A stretch of 64,000 bases of DNA from Anastrepha obliqua (Eukaryota; Arthropoda; Insecta; Diptera; Tephritidae). Position 1 is the stretch's first letter, and the number at the start of each line of letters is the position of its first letter. The stretch lies in NCBI RefSeq assembly GCF_027943255.1, contig NC_072896.1, positions 34,436,501-34,500,500 of the forward strand, given 5' to 3'. Shown here piece by piece: positions 20,940 through 33,000 of this stretch. The translations under genes and the position numbers were made by a program. The notes under the pieces are model-generated. The model searched no databases, was not told where the DNA came from, and saw only the letters and a program-made list of their open reading frames with translations.

Positions 20940-21630
20940 GGCTATGCTGGCAAGAAAAACTGCCGCATCTGGGGATCGTAAAATCGTTTTGGGATCGTCG
21001 TCAATGCATTTTCAGAGAGTGACGGTTTGGTACGGTATTTCGGGAGGTGGCATCATTAACCCACTTTTCTTTAAAAATTATACTATAAACGCTATTTTGA
21101 GCAACGCTGAGCGCTACAGCGGCGTGATAATTAATTTTTTGTGGCCGAGTATTAAAGACATGGACTTGAACGTTTTTTCGCTTTCAACTGGATGCCACGC
21201 CATGTCGCACAGACTATGCCACTAACGATCTTTTACGTGCCACGCTCGGTAATCGTGTTAAGAATCACCTCGTCGATGTTAATTGGTCTCCTCTGGGCTG
21301 TGACTTGACGCTGTTAGACTGTTTCTTGTGAAATGTCGTGAACGATCGATATTATGCGAACAATTCATTAACGATTAAGGCTCATTGACGCACACCGAGC
21401 AAACCATTCGTCAGTTAAAGCCAGAAACGGTCGCCGTTAACTGTCTTGCAGTACTGGATTAACGAGTTGCGCTGCCATGGGGCTAGATGAGAAATCTCCG
21501 CATGCATGGGATCGTTTAAATAATGGGAATGTCTGCTCTTTCAAATAAAAAATAATATACCGAAATAAATTTACTTTGGTTCATTCATTTTAATTTTTTA
21601 AAAGAAACCACGATCTGGACCACGCCTTCT
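20940..21630 (+). pseudogene. DD41D-type transposase, diverged subfamily
   Basis: Plus strand: GKKNCRIWGS-like start in a neighbouring frame, then MHFQRVTVWYGISGGGIIN, NAERYSGVIINFLWPSIKDMDL, a frameshifted GATPCRTDYATNDLLRATLG, VDVNWSPLGCDLTLLDCFL and NVVNDRYYANN. Block order matches the DD41D catalytic half, with the third aspartate in LLD. The HTH half is absent. The element end may be the GGACCACGCC block near 21615; a similar GGACCACCCTC at 21740 could be another. Confidence 0.75.
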
Positions 21631-21936
21631 ACTGCAATATTTAGCTTTAACATTATCGAGGCACGAAACACCTTAAATTGATCAGCTACCAAGTTTTTTT
21701 TTTTTAATTTTCTTAATTTGTAAAAATTAACTACTGTATGGACCACCCTCTTTAAGTCCCAATTTTAATAAAGGCACGGAATTGTTCTAACTTATTAAAT
21801 TAAACTAAAGACGGTAAACAATAACCTTTTCTATCAAAAGAATTTTTGTACCATTGGCAATAAAAAAGATCCGCACTTTTGGAGCGGAAAGCTTTCAAAA
21901 AGTACTCGGCGAGTCCGTGGGCCGCAAGTAAAGTGT

Positions 21937-22212
21937 GGTTAAGTTTCAAGGACCGGTGTTGATTTTGAATAAAATAAATTTTTTTTAGAAAATTATTGTT
22001 ATTTCTCTTTATTATGATAATATTAGTATGGCTGAATTACGTGTGGAATAAAATATCGGCCAAATGGAAGCCACGACCTCGGCGGAACACCTCCATCCGA
22101 TGGTCCAAATTTTCGATGACGCTGAGGCATTATTGAGGTTCTATACCCTTAATGTGCCGAATGATCTCATCCTTTAGCTCTTGAATTGTTGCTGGCTTAT
22201 CGACGTATATTC
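21937..22212 (-). pseudogene. 3' end of a DD41D mariner
   Basis: Starts with the inverted terminal repeat GTGTGGTTAAGTTTCAAGG and continues into the minus-strand C-terminus of the 1225/25889 subfamily (ATIQELKDEIIRHI-, IENLDHRMEVFR- and FHLADILFH-like text). Homology stops abruptly near 22212, so this is a truncated fragment of ~275 bp. Confidence 0.85.
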
Positions 22213-22269
22213 TTCTAAAAAACTCCGAAATGCGATAATATCGGAAAACACCAATTTCAAGTCACATAT

Positions 22270-22870
22270 CTTACGGGACAACGGATAATATGACAGGCTT
22301 CACAATAGATGAACGAATTAAGTCATATACGTGCCACTTATAAATCTCTTCAAAACAAAACTCCTGGCCATCGCGACATTGAGAGTAACTGTAGAGCCGA
22401 TGAACTAGCGAGACACGGCACTAAATTGACTGATGAGTACATAAATATTGCCATAGGGATACCCTTACAAACATGTAAGCTACTCATCCTTGAAGAAATT
22501 GTAAAGAAAGCAAACGAAAGATGGCGTAATGAAGCCACCTGCAAAATCGCCCGTCAACTGTGGCCGACTCTAAATGCTAAACGCACAGAATCTCTGCTAA
22601 GCTAGAATAAACACAGTCTCAGCACATTAATCTCAGTTACAACGGGGCACTGCCTAATAGGTAGACACGCCCAAAGGATGGGTGTGCAAACACATGACTT
22701 CTGGAGAAGTTGTCCAAAAGAGAAAGAGGAAGAGGCAATCTGTCACCTACAGTACTGTGCCACTGTCCTGCTCTATCCAGACGCAGGTTTACTATTCTGG
22801 GTGAACAAGTTTTTGATGAGTTGGAAGATCTCGGTTCTACAAAAATCAGAGATATTTAAAAATTTTTGAA
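22270..22870 (+). pseudogene. non-LTR RNase H and zinc-knuckle tail
   Basis: A 98-codon frame (22309-22605) holds TPGHRDIESNCRADELARHG, the C-terminal RNase H block with its aspartate, then IGIPLQTCKLL, KANERWRNEATC and ARQLWPTLNAKRTESLL. The next ~250 bp give TGHCLIGRHAQRMGV-like text and a CP...CHLQYC cluster typical of the cysteine-rich end of insect I/R1-like elements. The RT part is absent (5' truncation, usual for target-primed insertion). Frameshifts occur after the stop at 22603. Confidence 0.8.
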
Positions 22871-22939
22871 AAGCACACATTGGTTTTAGGAGAGATAGGG
22901 ACAAGCTCCCCACGCGGCATCACAATGGGCTATGAGCCT

Positions 22940-23375
22940 GAGTGTGTCCCTCAGGACAACCGCTTCAATGAACCTAAAACTCCTTAACAAACCTAGTAAG
23001 CTGGCACTGTATAAAATACTAGCAGATCGGTTTTGTGCTATTCAGCCGAAGTCTGGACATTGAGTGAAAAGGCAAGACAAAACTACAAATCTTTGAAAGG
23101 AAAATTATCAGCGAAATATTTTGCGCTATCAGAATCAAGAATAAACGCGCTTGCGCTGGAGTGATGAACTGGAGGAACTAATCAAGTGCGAAAATGCAGA
23201 ACGTTACATCAAAGCGCAACGAATAAAAAGACTATACAACGTTATTTTTATAGAAAGGGCAGTTCGAGAGCTCACAGAAAAGCACTGGAGGTTTCGGTAT
23301 ACAAGAACAAAGCAAGAGAAAGCCAAGAGCGAGTTGCATAGACGAAATGAAAGAAGATCTAGAGCAGATCGAATT
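22940..23375 (+). pseudogene. non-LTR RT C-terminal tail
   Basis: Traces of LLYSAEVWTLSEKARQNYK and FERKIISEIFCAIR precede a clean frame MRWSDELEELIKCENAERYI followed by KAQRIKRL. The order (WTL...FERKI...R...DEL..L....D.V..IK.QRLRWLGH) is that of the thumb/tail of RTE-like 'endonuclease-reverse transcriptase' elements. Ends near the mariner at 23395. A short, decayed fragment; clade uncertain. Confidence 0.65.
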
Positions 23376-23410
23376 TTTCAATTTCAAACGTTTATTAACA
23401 AAAAATGATT

Positions 23411-24061
23411 ACAAATTTAATCTTCAAAATAACAGCCATCGCTAGGGACACATTTTTCCCATCTCTCAGGCAATTTGTGGATGCCGCACCAATCATCGAG
23501 CCATTTTCTGGCTTCTTCGTGAGAATTGAAGCGCTGCTCGGAAAGTGCGTGGCCCATCGATGCAAACAAATGATAATCGGAAAGCGCCAAGTCTGGTAAG
23601 TAAGCCGCATACACCAGCGGTTCCCAATCGTACGTCTCCACCAATTCCCGTGTCGTTCTTGTTCGATGTCGCGGTGCATTGTCACATTGTCAGTTCATGC
23701 GGCACCCATCTTCCGACCTTTAAAATCATGCCAATGTCTTTCAAACGTTTATAAATGGTATTTTGGGTCACTCCCAACTGCTCTGCTATCATTTCTTGCG
23801 TTTGCCCATCACCTTCATCGAACAATGCTTGCAACTCGGCGTCCTCAAACTTTTTCGGTGGCCGGCTACGGTCCTCATTCTCCACGCTAAAATCACCACT
23901 TCGGAATTTTTCAAACCACCTGAAGCACTGTGCTCTACTTAGAGCATATCCACCATAAGCTTCTATAAGCATTTGATGAGCTTGAGAAGCGTTTTTCTTC
24001 AATTGATAACAGAAAATCAACGATGTCCGCGAATCGTAGTTTGAAGGCACGAAATTCGACA
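23411..24061 (-). pseudogene. Mos1-like mariner transposase, deleted
   Basis: From the ATG at 24061: MSNFVPSNYDSRTSLIFC, QMLIEAYGGYALSRAQCFRW, SGDFSVENEDRSRPPKKFED, QTQEMIAEQLGVTQNTIYKR, then GRWVPHEL: the whole bipartite HTH region of a mauritiana-type mariner in one frame. The sequence then skips the first two catalytic blocks and resumes with PDLALSDYHLFASMGHALSE (third aspartate) and KLPERWEKCVPSDGCYFE. A further deletion removes residues before GIHKLPER. About 650 bp remain of a ~1,035-bp gene. Confidence 0.9.
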
Positions 24062-24381
24062 TTTTTAAGAACTGAATATTTTTGACAGATGACAGACGAA
24101 AAAAACAAGACATTTGGGAAGGTTTAAAAATACGTCTAGCGACATCTATGGATTAATATCTGAAAGTCTCATTTCATAGGTAGATCGATTTGAGGTTTGT
24201 ACTTCGACGCTCTCTACTTATCACAGTATCCCATCCAAATCCAGTTTCCTTATTAAATTTAAGATGAAGTTTTCTTCCCACCGCATCTGGCCGGGATGTC
24301 TCAACCTATAGCATTACATTTGAGAAGACGGTGTTCTGAAGTCTCCAGGGATTAGCCGCAAAAATGGTTAGAGTCAATGCA

Positions 24382-24896
24382 TCATATGCCAATTCTGTGC
24401 GGGTGACCACGCAATCTACAGTGATTTGTGAAATCGGTCGGGGGCCTTCTCAGCTTATCCTTAGAGAGACTTAGTAGTCTCCTAAACCTCTTTTGATAGT
24501 ACCTGTGCTGCAAAGATTTTGCCTGGCGTAGCCCCATACTTTGATGCTCGTTAACCTTCATTAGTCTTAGATCTGCATTCCTAAACTTTTCCTGGATGGT
24601 GTGTTTTCCCATAGCAATGAAGGGCTCGGGTTCTATTGGTAACACGGCCCCAGCCTCTCTAGCCAATATTTGCGCCACTTCATTTCCTGTTACACCCCTG
24701 TATTGTATGCTGAGACCCGAATGAGCCGAATGCGATTGTGCGCTTGAAATAAATTCAGTTTCTGGATGTACTCAGAGACCAGTAAGGACTTAACCCTACA
24801 GGATAACAATGCTTTGAGTACCGCCTGACTGTCGTTCAGAATGAGAATCCACTTATTCCGAAGATTCCTGTCTAAAATGAAAGTTGTGTGGAGCAA
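24382..24896 (-). pseudogene. non-LTR RNase H fragment
   Basis: Minus strand: KWILILNDSQAVLKALLSCR (the DSQAA block of RNase H with its catalytic aspartate), LVSEYIQKLNLF, then across a frameshift GVTGNEVAQILAREAGAVLP and, further on, LRLMKVNEHQSMGLRQAKSL. This is the middle and end of an insect retroelement RNase H domain. The first TDGS block is not found and the RT is absent. Confidence 0.75.
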
Positions 24897-25888
24897 CTAA
24901 ATCTGCAAAGCTGGAGCAGCAAGCAGCAGTTCAAGCAGCACGGGGTGCACTGCTCAACACGCCAAAGCTCATAAGCAGCTGTAGCGCCAAACGATGATGA
25001 TTATGACGATTCTTATCGTTATTGTAGTGTGTAATTTAAAGCGAAAAATTTCAAAAAAAGAGAAGAAATTTTGTAGTTAGTGACTTTCGAACCCTTTTCA
25101 TTCGACTGCCATGATATTAGAAAAAAAAGTAGCGTAAGCCTTCCCACACCTACTGGGAAGCCCTTCACATTTAATTGTATCTATTAGCAGTGCGAGTTCA
25201 CACACGTGCAGTTCTAATAAAATTTGCATTTCTATGCTTGCACGCTGGCTTTTTCGTTGCTTTTTCAACGCATTATTTGCCATTCATGCATGTGTGTGTG
25301 TGTGTGTAGTAGGGTATTTTGCGTTTTCGCTCCCTAAACTCAACTGAGTGCTGTCATTTGTGTTAATTAAATGTGTCTGTTTCCGCTCGATGCGTTGAAC
25401 AATTTTTTTTTTTCTCTTCTTTTCATTAAAAATTTCAAATATTTTCTGATTCACACATCCTGCTTCCTTTGCTGATTGCAGTGAATTTAAATGCAACAAT
25501 GAATAGAATAAAAATTAATAACATAATTTTGTGCTATTTAAATATTTAATAGTTTACTTTTCATTATAAAACGCATAATTTGTGAATTTTGTGTGTTATT
25601 AATATTTAGCAAAATTATAAAATATTGAATAACATTCGATTGTAGGAAAAAATTAAAAATTCTTCCAAATGAAATGTAATAAATTGATTTTAAACAAATG
25701 TTTAATTTCCTGCACGTACACTGGCGAGCACAAAAGAGTGCATTGTGGTTTGTTGTTTAATATTTGTAATGGATTTCGAGTTAAAATTTTTTTTAAATTT
25801 TAAATATTTTATTATTATTCATTTTTTTATGTTCTTTAAAAGCTTGTAAAACGGAAACGAAAAAAGATTTTTATTTTTATATTAACTA
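24897..25888. other. anonymous stretch with GT microsatellite
   Basis: No gene seen. A TG run at 25288-25308 and AT-rich DNA. The string AAACGGAAACGAAAAAA at ~25849 also opens the window at position 1, immediately upstream of other mobile DNA in both cases; I cannot tell whether it is a repeat or chance. Confidence 0.35.
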
Positions 25889-27176
25889 AAGGCTGGTTAA
25901 ATTTCAAGAGCCGATGTTGAATGTGAACCGCACCTAAACGTGAAGTTTTTTTTTGCATTTCATTTGACACTTTTCAATTTCAGACTAACTCAATTTGAAC
26001 CATGGAAACGCGTTAAAGTTATTCAGGCTTATTATGAAAATGGGCGTTCAAATCGAAATGCATATCGCGCACTTCCTGATTTTTTCGGTCAATTTAATCG
26101 TCCAAATGTGCGTACAATCGGAAAAATTGTGCAAAAGTTTGAGCAAACCGGCTCTGTGGGAGACGTGAAAACACCAGTGCACGCTTGTACAGCTCGTACT
26201 GCAGAAAATATTGCTGCTGTTCGCGATAGTGTGGTTGAAGAACCGTCCACCTCAAGTCGTCGTCGTGCCCACCAATTGCACCTCTCACGCTCGTCGTTGA
26301 TGAACATTATGCATAAAGACTTGCATTTCCACGCTTACGAGGTGCAATTGACTCAAGAACTAAAGCCTTTTGACCATTTCAAGTTTCGTCAATGGTCAAA
26401 ATGGTGGCAGGAAATGGCAACAGTGAATGACCAATTTTCGAAGAAAATCATCTTCAGTGATGAGGCACCGTTTCACCTCAGTGGATTCGTCAATAAGCAG
26501 AATTGCCACTTGCCGCATTTGGGCGAATGATAATGCAGGAGTGATTGCCGTAAAACCAATGCACCCACAAAGAGTGACTGTTGGTGCGTTTTATGGGCCA
26601 GCGGCATCATTGGGCCGTATTTTTTCCAAAATGGGGCCGGTCAGGCAGTTACTGTGAATAGTGTTCGCTATCGTGAGATCACAACGAACTTTTTATGGCC
26701 CAAATTGGAAGATATGGATGTGGACGATATGCGGTTTCAACAGGACGGTGCCACTTGTCACAGAGCTAACGAAACTGGCTTCTTTGCGCGAAAAATTTGA
26801 TGGCCGAATAATCTCACGTCACGGCGATTTCAAGTGACCGCCAAGTGAATGTGATTTGACACCGTTGGACTTCTTTCTTTGGGGTTATTTGAAAGAAAAG
26901 GTGTATCGATAAGCCAGCAACAATTCAAAGCTAAGGGATGACATAATTCTTCACATTAACGGCATCGAACCTTAATTATGCCTCAGCGTCATCGAAAATT
27001 TGGACCATACGATGGAGGTGTGCCGCCGAGGCTGCGGGAGTCATTTGGCCAATATTTTTTCCCATGCGTAATTGAGCTGTACTAGTATTTTCATAATAAA
27101 GAGAAATGGCAATAATTTCCGTAAAAATTGTATTTTATTCAAAATCAATACCGGCCCTTGAAACTTAACCACCCTT
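25889..27176 (+). mobile_element. DD41D (rosa-type) mariner, full length
   Basis: Left end AAGGCTGGTTAAATTTCAAG, right end (inverted) AAGGGTGGTTAAGTTTCAAG. TA precedes the left end; the right flank reads TC, so that side of the duplication has changed. At 1,288 bp it is the longest copy of its subfamily and serves as the reference for the deleted copies at 1225, 16111 and 21937. Confidence 0.88.
25990..27065 (+). pseudogene. DD41D transposase, full length but broken
   Basis: A 5' frame reads KRVKVIQAYYENGRSNRNAY, FFGQFNRPNVRTIGKIVQKF, TARTAENIAAVRDSVV, HKDLHFHAYEVQLTQELKP, then KIIFSDEAPFHLSGFVNKQN (first aspartate; AH is AP here). A 7-bp insertion shifts the frame at NCHLPHLGE. The rest follows in other frames: GPYFFQNGAG, DMRFQQDGATCHRAN (second aspartate), CDLTPLDFFLWGYLKEKVY (third aspartate) and EVCRRGCGSHL. 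All catalytic blocks are present, inactivated by several small indels. Confidence 0.9.
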
Positions 27177-28570
27177 TCTAAAAAATATTATTATTTTATA
27201 TAGGGGATATATACAATATAACCCTAAGTTAATTAGCCCAAATAGCCAGGGCCTTCAGTGCTTTGTATAAAAATATTTCATTTTGAATTTCGTAATATTC
27301 AACCTTTTGATTTTTTTTAAACACTAAAAGGTCTCACAGATGCTGTCGCAGTTTTAGTAATTAATACAAGCGGTCTTACACATTTTCTTCCACAAGTTAT
27401 TCATTTACTCGAAAAATTTCGTAAATTTCTTTTTTTTGGTTGTTTTTAACGAATTTTATTCATTTTTTAGAAGCGTTGCAAGTGCAACTCTTATATTTAA
27501 AAGCATACTAATAAGTGATTTTCAAACTTTTTTATTCCATAAATAGAAACAAAATCGCTATGCAAACTGCTATGCTCGCCACTATATATATTTATTGTAA
27601 ATATGACTTAATTAAAGCCACTTTTCCACAATTGGAAATAACCGGAAATTAGAAGTTAAATAATTAATTTTTGAGCTCATTTGGAAAAATATTAAATAGA
27701 TTCTTGCAACTCTAGTCAAACAGCATGCAAAGTTATGTTACACCGTGCGATAAAAATCAACTTTTTCTGTTGTCGAGCAAAAGTTTCATATGCACGTGAA
27801 ACTATACATTTTTTACTATACATAGAATACAGCATTTTTCTTTTCATATTCTTATCAACTTAACTATTTAATCCTTATCTCTGTACTCCAAATAATAAAC
27901 GTAAGTGACATTAATTCGTTAATATTGCCCAATATGCGAAGAAAGTGTTTTGTTTTTAATAGCATTTTTTTATTAAATAAATATAAAATTAATTTATAAA
28001 AGTAAAAAATATAGAGTCCTTACGTGTGTTTAAAAAAAATGCACGTGTCTGATCGATGTCACAGCATGAACTTTACAAATTAATCTTTTGCAGCTAAAAA
28101 TTGTATTGTGGTGATGTTGGCTCGATGTGGACAAATGAAGCAACGTCCATGTTTTAAATGTGTAGGTTGTGGTATCGTTTGGAACAGTCTAAGCGGAATT
28201 TTTTTAGTTTTTTACAAGGATTTTGACTGGACTGATACGGGAGAGCATAGCTCTGCACAATATTTTTACGGGCCCTTCTAGGAACATTTCCCTAAAAATT
28301 GTAAAAGCCTTGTATGCGCTTCCACTCAGCATATTGAATTTTTTTTTTTATTACTAGTATAATAATACTTTATAATTTACAATAAACTGTAAGTCCTACA
28401 GAGACTATTAAAAGTCTGTTCGTAGGCTAGGCAAAAGAAAGATTTTTTCTCCGCTTGCAAGTTTATGCTCTGATAACTTAATTTGGTGTCTCAACACCTG
28501 ACTTAGTTTTGCAGTAAAAACCAATAATTTGGGGCATTTTTATGGTTGTATTGTTTTCAATAATATTATG
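27177..28570. other. anonymous AT-rich stretch
   Basis: No gene or RNA recognised. A block at about 27449-27500 (TTTATTCATTTTTTAGAAGC) resembles one monomer of the tandem array at 38489-38835. Confidence 0.35.
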
Positions 28571-28574
28571 AAGT

Positions 28575-28915
28575 ATACTGAGTAAAGTGAATCAGAAGAA
28601 AATGAGGCACAATAAGGAGCTGCTAAGTCTCAGCAATGACAAAGTTATTGTAAGATTTATCAAGTCGCAATGCATCAGATAGCATCGATGACGGTAGGCC
28701 ACATGAACTTCTGCTGGAATCCACTCTTTCATGCTCAAGACGCCGTGGCAGACCAAAACAACTTGGCTGTATAACGTCACCGAGGACTTGAAAAAATTAG
28801 GCTTCAAAAACTGGAAATCTCTAGCGCTGCATCGTGTTGAATGGAGAAAGATTGCTGAGGCAGCTAAAGCCCACCCTGAGTTGTAATTTTAATACATGTT
28901 GATGATATTTAGTAA
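28575..28915 (+). pseudogene. non-LTR RT 3' end (RTE-like family X)
   Basis: Plus strand: NKELLSLSNDKVIVRFIKSQ, then a frame break, TTWLYNVTEDLKKLGFKNWK, LHRVEWRKIAEAAKAHPEL and a stop, followed by TGTTGATGATAT. The end AKAHPEL plus a GATGAT tail is the same as in the copy at 46400-48015. Strongly 5'-truncated. It abuts a truncated DD41D transposase at ~28930. Confidence 0.78.
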
Positions 28916-28929
28916 ATATACCAATCTGG

Positions 28930-29440
28930 CTGTTCCTAAGCCACAAATCCGACAATTTTGCTTGTTGACAAAGCCACCCAGGTGGAAATGGGCCACATCA
29001 CTCAAGATGATTTTTCGATGGAATTCCGGATCATTTTCAAGCATTTCAACGACCCAATCAGCAAAGACACGGCGTTGTTGATGATCGGCCGGTTTGAGTT
29101 CTTGTGTTAACTGGACTTTATAAGCCTTAAGACCCAAATCTTTATGCCAAATACGGTGTAACGACGTTTGTGGAATGCCTAATTCCAAAGAACGAGGAGG
29201 AATGGACAAACCTGGGTTTTCTGCAACACTTTCGGCTAAAACAGCAATATTTTCGGCTGTTCTTGAGCGACGTGCACGGGTTTTCTTCTTCACATCGCTA
29301 ACTTGTCCAAATATGTCGTATTTTTTCACCAATTTCTGTATTGCGGCCCGACAAGGTGCTTCACGATGATACAAAATGTTCGCGTTTCACGAACCGTCTC
29401 TGCCAAATTTTATAGTGAGTTTTAGTAATTTCAATGGGTG
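28930..29440 (-). pseudogene. DD41D-type transposase, third subfamily, truncated
   Basis: A 161-codon minus-strand frame without interruption: HREAPCRAAIQKLVKKYDIF, ARRSRTAENIAVLAESVAEN, GIPQTSLHRIWHKDLGLKAY, LTQELKPADHQQRRVFADW, EFHRKIILSDVAHFHLGGFV, NKQNCRI. The first catalytic block is SDVAHF rather than SDEAHF; the aspartate itself is kept. The C-terminal half with the other two aspartates is missing, cut where the RTE-like fragment ends. Homology to 18775-19700 continues upstream to ~29560. Confidence 0.88.
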
Positions 29441-29560
29441 TTGAAACGTGTATCGTTCCATTTTTACTAATGGCGTAGTTTCTACTTGTTAAATACCAAA
29501 AAATTACAGCTTCAAAAATGAAATCTACCGAAATAGTGGCGTATTCAAAATAAGACGGCA

Positions 29561-30305
29561 GTACACTTCTAACAAGTGTTTGTATTTCTTGAAGCCGTGT
29601 CTTCAATTACTCCAAAGTGTAGGTGAAAACGAGAAAATTCGACACATCTTGAGAATCACTATGAGCAAGACGAGCCACCCAAACGAATCAAACATCAATT
29701 GGGACAGCTAAATTTGGACAGCTGCAATACACAACCAACCAAGTTTATGCAGGCAATTAATCAGAAGCGTCCAGAGTTGGTGAATTGAAAAGACACCGCT
29801 AGGCTTTAAGAGTTTGAATGAGTGATTTTATTACATCCGTTGCACGGTCCTGAGCTGGGTTACAGCATTTTTAAGCATTTGCAAATTTTATTATTCTCAC
29901 AGTAGCAATCACAACAGAGCAGCACGACAAATTCCCTAGAGTTAACTATTTATTTATTTTTTTTTCATTATTTTGTACTTTTTTTAAAGAAATTTAGTTC
30001 ATACTACAACAAAAATTACGTAATATTTGGGCGTAAGTAAGAAACAATTTATAAACTTTCATTAAAATTTCATACTTTTTAGTTGGAATTTTCAGAAAAA
30101 AATCTGGGTATGCGTAATATTAAAGTACAGCTTTACAGTGTCTCAAATTGACATTGGTTTTTGATAATATTTTTTAATATTGATAAGAGGTTATGCATTT
30201 TCTTTCATAAAACGAATATTCGAAACTGACAGCAAAAGCGGCTTATGAAAATAATTTCTACCACATAAGTTTGTGAGCTTCTGCAGTCGTGGAATTGTGA
30301 AATTA
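29561..30305. repeat. anonymous DNA with unclassified repeat
   Basis: Most of this is anonymous. From ~30045 to 30240 it resembles 8440-8615 of the unclassified repeat: TTTCATTAAAATTTCATACTT, a TTTTCAG...GGGTAT block, TTTTTGATAATATTTTT and CGAATATTCG near the end match in order. No coding capacity. Confidence 0.45.
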
Positions 30306-30395
30306 CAGCGCACGCTCGATAACGTGAACGCTCTAAAGCGTGAACACCCCAAAACGTGAACAGACATTTTTGTGCATTGACTACTCCAAAACGTG

Positions 30396-30716
30396 CGGCC
30401 GCCGTAGCCGAATGGGTTGGTGCGTGATTACCATTTGGAATTCACAGAGAGGTCGTTGGTTCGAATCTCGGTGAAATCAAAATTAATAAAAACATTTTTC
30501 TAATAGCGGTCGCCCCTCGGCAGGCAATGGCAAACCTCCGAGTGTATTTCTTCCATGAAAAAGCTCCTCATAAAAATATCTGCCGTTCGGAGTCGGCTTG
30601 AAACTGTAGGTCCCTCCATTTGTGGAACAATATCAAGACGCACACCACAAATCGGAGAAGGAGCTCGGCCAAACACCTAACAGAAGTGTACGCGCCAATT
30701 ATTTATTTATTTTTTT
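30396..30716 (+). mobile_element. tRNA-derived SINE, copy 1
   Basis: A 13-bp exact target duplication, ACTCCAAAACGTG, flanks it (30383-30395 and 30717-30729). Box A TAGCCGAATGGGTTGG (30405-30420) and box B GGTTCGAATC (30458-30467) form the pol III promoter. The body includes GCCCCTCGGCAGGCAATGGC and GGAGTCGGCTTGAAACTGTA; the tail is AATTATTTATTTATTTTT. No coding capacity. Two further copies lie at 50868 and 53713. Confidence 0.92.
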
Positions 30717-30869
30717 ACTCCAAAACGTGAACAAACCCAAAAAGCTTTATAACATGAACAATAAACGTTACAATTATTTGAATGTAGTTAACATTGATCT
30801 CAAGTAATTCTGAAATAGGGGAATCCCCTTATTATGAAAATAAATTATTCGTATAAAATGTCCCATCCG

Positions 30870-33000
30870 ATGTCCCATCAGATCATAATTTGTTATTAGC
30901 AAAAATCTCTGCAAAATTATCTGTGATAAAAAAGAAACCAAAGCAACGAAAACTAGATTTAACAAAATTAAAAGAAGACGAAAATACTAAAAGTGTGTTC
31001 ACAACCAAAATCAATGACGAGCTCCTCAGCATTAGGTCGAATTCTAACACTGAAGACGCGGAAAGATTGTGGGACCCTCTTAAAACGTTACTTAATACTC
31101 TTTCGCTGAACCACCTAGGTAAAAAACGATATGAAATTAAAAACAAATGGATAGTAAATGAAATAATTACGTTAATGCAAGAGCGACGACAAAAATAAAA
31201 ATCAAAATAGATGCAGAGAACTTAACTATGAGATTAGACGCAAAATACGTGATGCAAAGATTGATTGGATGAACAGTCAGTGTGGAAAAATTGAAAGACT
31301 ACAAAAATCGCATGACGATTTCAATCTTCACAATAAAGTTAAAGAAACTGCCAGAATTTATCGCAACACTATGTCTAATTTTTTATTGGATGACAATAAT
31401 GAAGTTGTGTTAGATCTTTGTGTGAAGAAAAAAGTCTGGCAAGAATACATTTATTCCCTTTTCTCGGACACTAATAGATCTGCGTATTAGTCAGCTCCTA
31501 TTGAAAATTTATCAGGACCTCTTATAACAAAAGACGAAATAAAAAATGCCATAATAAGATCCAAGGATAATAAGGCAACAGGTCTACATGAGCTTCCTTC
31601 TGAAATCCTGAAATTAATAAATGACGAAAATATAGAAATCCTCGAAATAATTTTCAACTACATATATTTACGATACGGGAAAATACCCACAAGACTGGCT
31701 TAGATCTACTTTTATTGCGCTACCAAAGAAGAAATGTGCAAAGAAATGTTGCAATCACAGACTTATAAGCTTGATGAGTCATTCATTACAATTTTTTTTG
31801 AAAATTATTCATAAAAGAATTTACAAGAAGTGCGAATCAACAATGGGAGTAACACAATTCCGATTTAAAGAAGACATGGGCACACGTGAAGTGCTATTTT
31901 GTATTCAATTATTAGTTGAAAATTGCAGAGTCGTCCAAAAAGATGTCGCACCCTAAATACAAAAGGGTCACAACTCAAAATTTTCCGCACTCGAGCTTGA
32001 CTTGTTTACAGTAGCACAGAAAACAAACTATGTGACATATCACGCTGAAATTTGCCAAAAAACAAAAAAATTATTTTTGCCATATGTCATCCGCGGACCG
32101 TTTTATTGATAACGTCTCGTTCATATTTGAGCAGAAGGAACATTTTGAGTTGTGACCCTTTCGTATTTAGGGTGCGATGTGTTTATGTGTTTCATAGATT
32201 ATGAAAAAGCGTTTAACACTGTTCAGCACGATAAGCTCATTGAGATTCTATAAAACATGGATATAGATACAAAATAAATTCAATGTATACGTAATCTTTA
32301 TTGGCAGTAAATTGCAGAACTTAACATAAACAACGAAACTACAGACGCTATACCTTTACTGAGAGGTGTTAGGCAAGGATGTATTCTCTCACCATTACTT
32401 TTTAACATCTACTCCGAAAGAATCTTTCAAGAAGCCCTCCAAAGATTAGAAACTGGCATTCAAGTAAATGGGACAAACATTAACAACATCAGATACGCTG
32501 ACGACACAACTCTCTTATCAGACAGTCTAAGTGGACTACAGGAGCTACTCAATGTTGTTACGCATTGCAGTAAAAAATTGGGTTTAAAAATCAATATTAG
32601 ATAATAAAACTAAATATATAATTGTCAGCAGAAAAAACACCTATGTTGACACAAGCTTAACAATTAATGACCTGCTCATAGAAAGAGTAAAAAATTTCAA
32701 ATACTTAGGTTGCTGGATTAACGAAAATTGGAATTCTTCAAAAGAAATAAAAGCTCGAATTGAAATTTCTGACTTCACTATTAAATTAAAAACTATTAAA
32801 TTAGAAACGACAAATATCATGTACTTCAACTAATCCTGCAAGGAAAAATAGAAGGCAAACGAGGCATAGGCAGAAAACAACTATCCTGGCTGAGAAATAT
32901 AAGATATTGGACTGGAATCGGCAATGTAGGAACTTTATTGGAGAGAGCGAGAAATCGAGACCTTTATCATGAAATTATAACAAATTTATAGGTATTAAAG
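30870..33000 (+). pseudogene. endonuclease-reverse transcriptase (RTE-like)
   Basis: Begins with PSDHNLLLAKISAKL, the SDH block that ends the AP-like endonuclease. After a linker (NKWIVNEIITLMQERRQK), the RT region reads TKDEIKNAIIRSKDNKATG (31520), LMSHSLQFFLKIIHKRIYKK, TREVLFCIQLL. The MITE interrupts it before CFIDYEKAFNTVQHDKLIE (motif A, with its aspartate), LLRGVRQGCILSPLLFNIYS, NNIRYADDTTLLSDSLSG (YADD motif) and KKLGLKINI. The tail has KNRRQTRHRQKTTI-like text. Many stops and frameshifts. The enzyme would nick DNA and prime reverse transcription from the nick. Confidence 0.82.
31948..32175. mobile_element. 228-bp MITE inside the RT gene
   Basis: Inverted ends of about 33 bp: GCACCCTAAATACAAAAGGG at the left and its complement with one or two mismatches at the right, continuing to TCACAACTCAAAA. 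GATGTC precedes and GATGTG follows it, consistent with a 5-6-bp target duplication. Removing it restores the RT reading from VVQKDV to FMCFIDYEKAF. No coding capacity; superfamily unknown. Confidence 0.88.

Noticed and set aside
23545..23958. Plus-strand open frames of 67-74 codons
   Set aside because: All are antisense to the Mos1-like mariner transposase.
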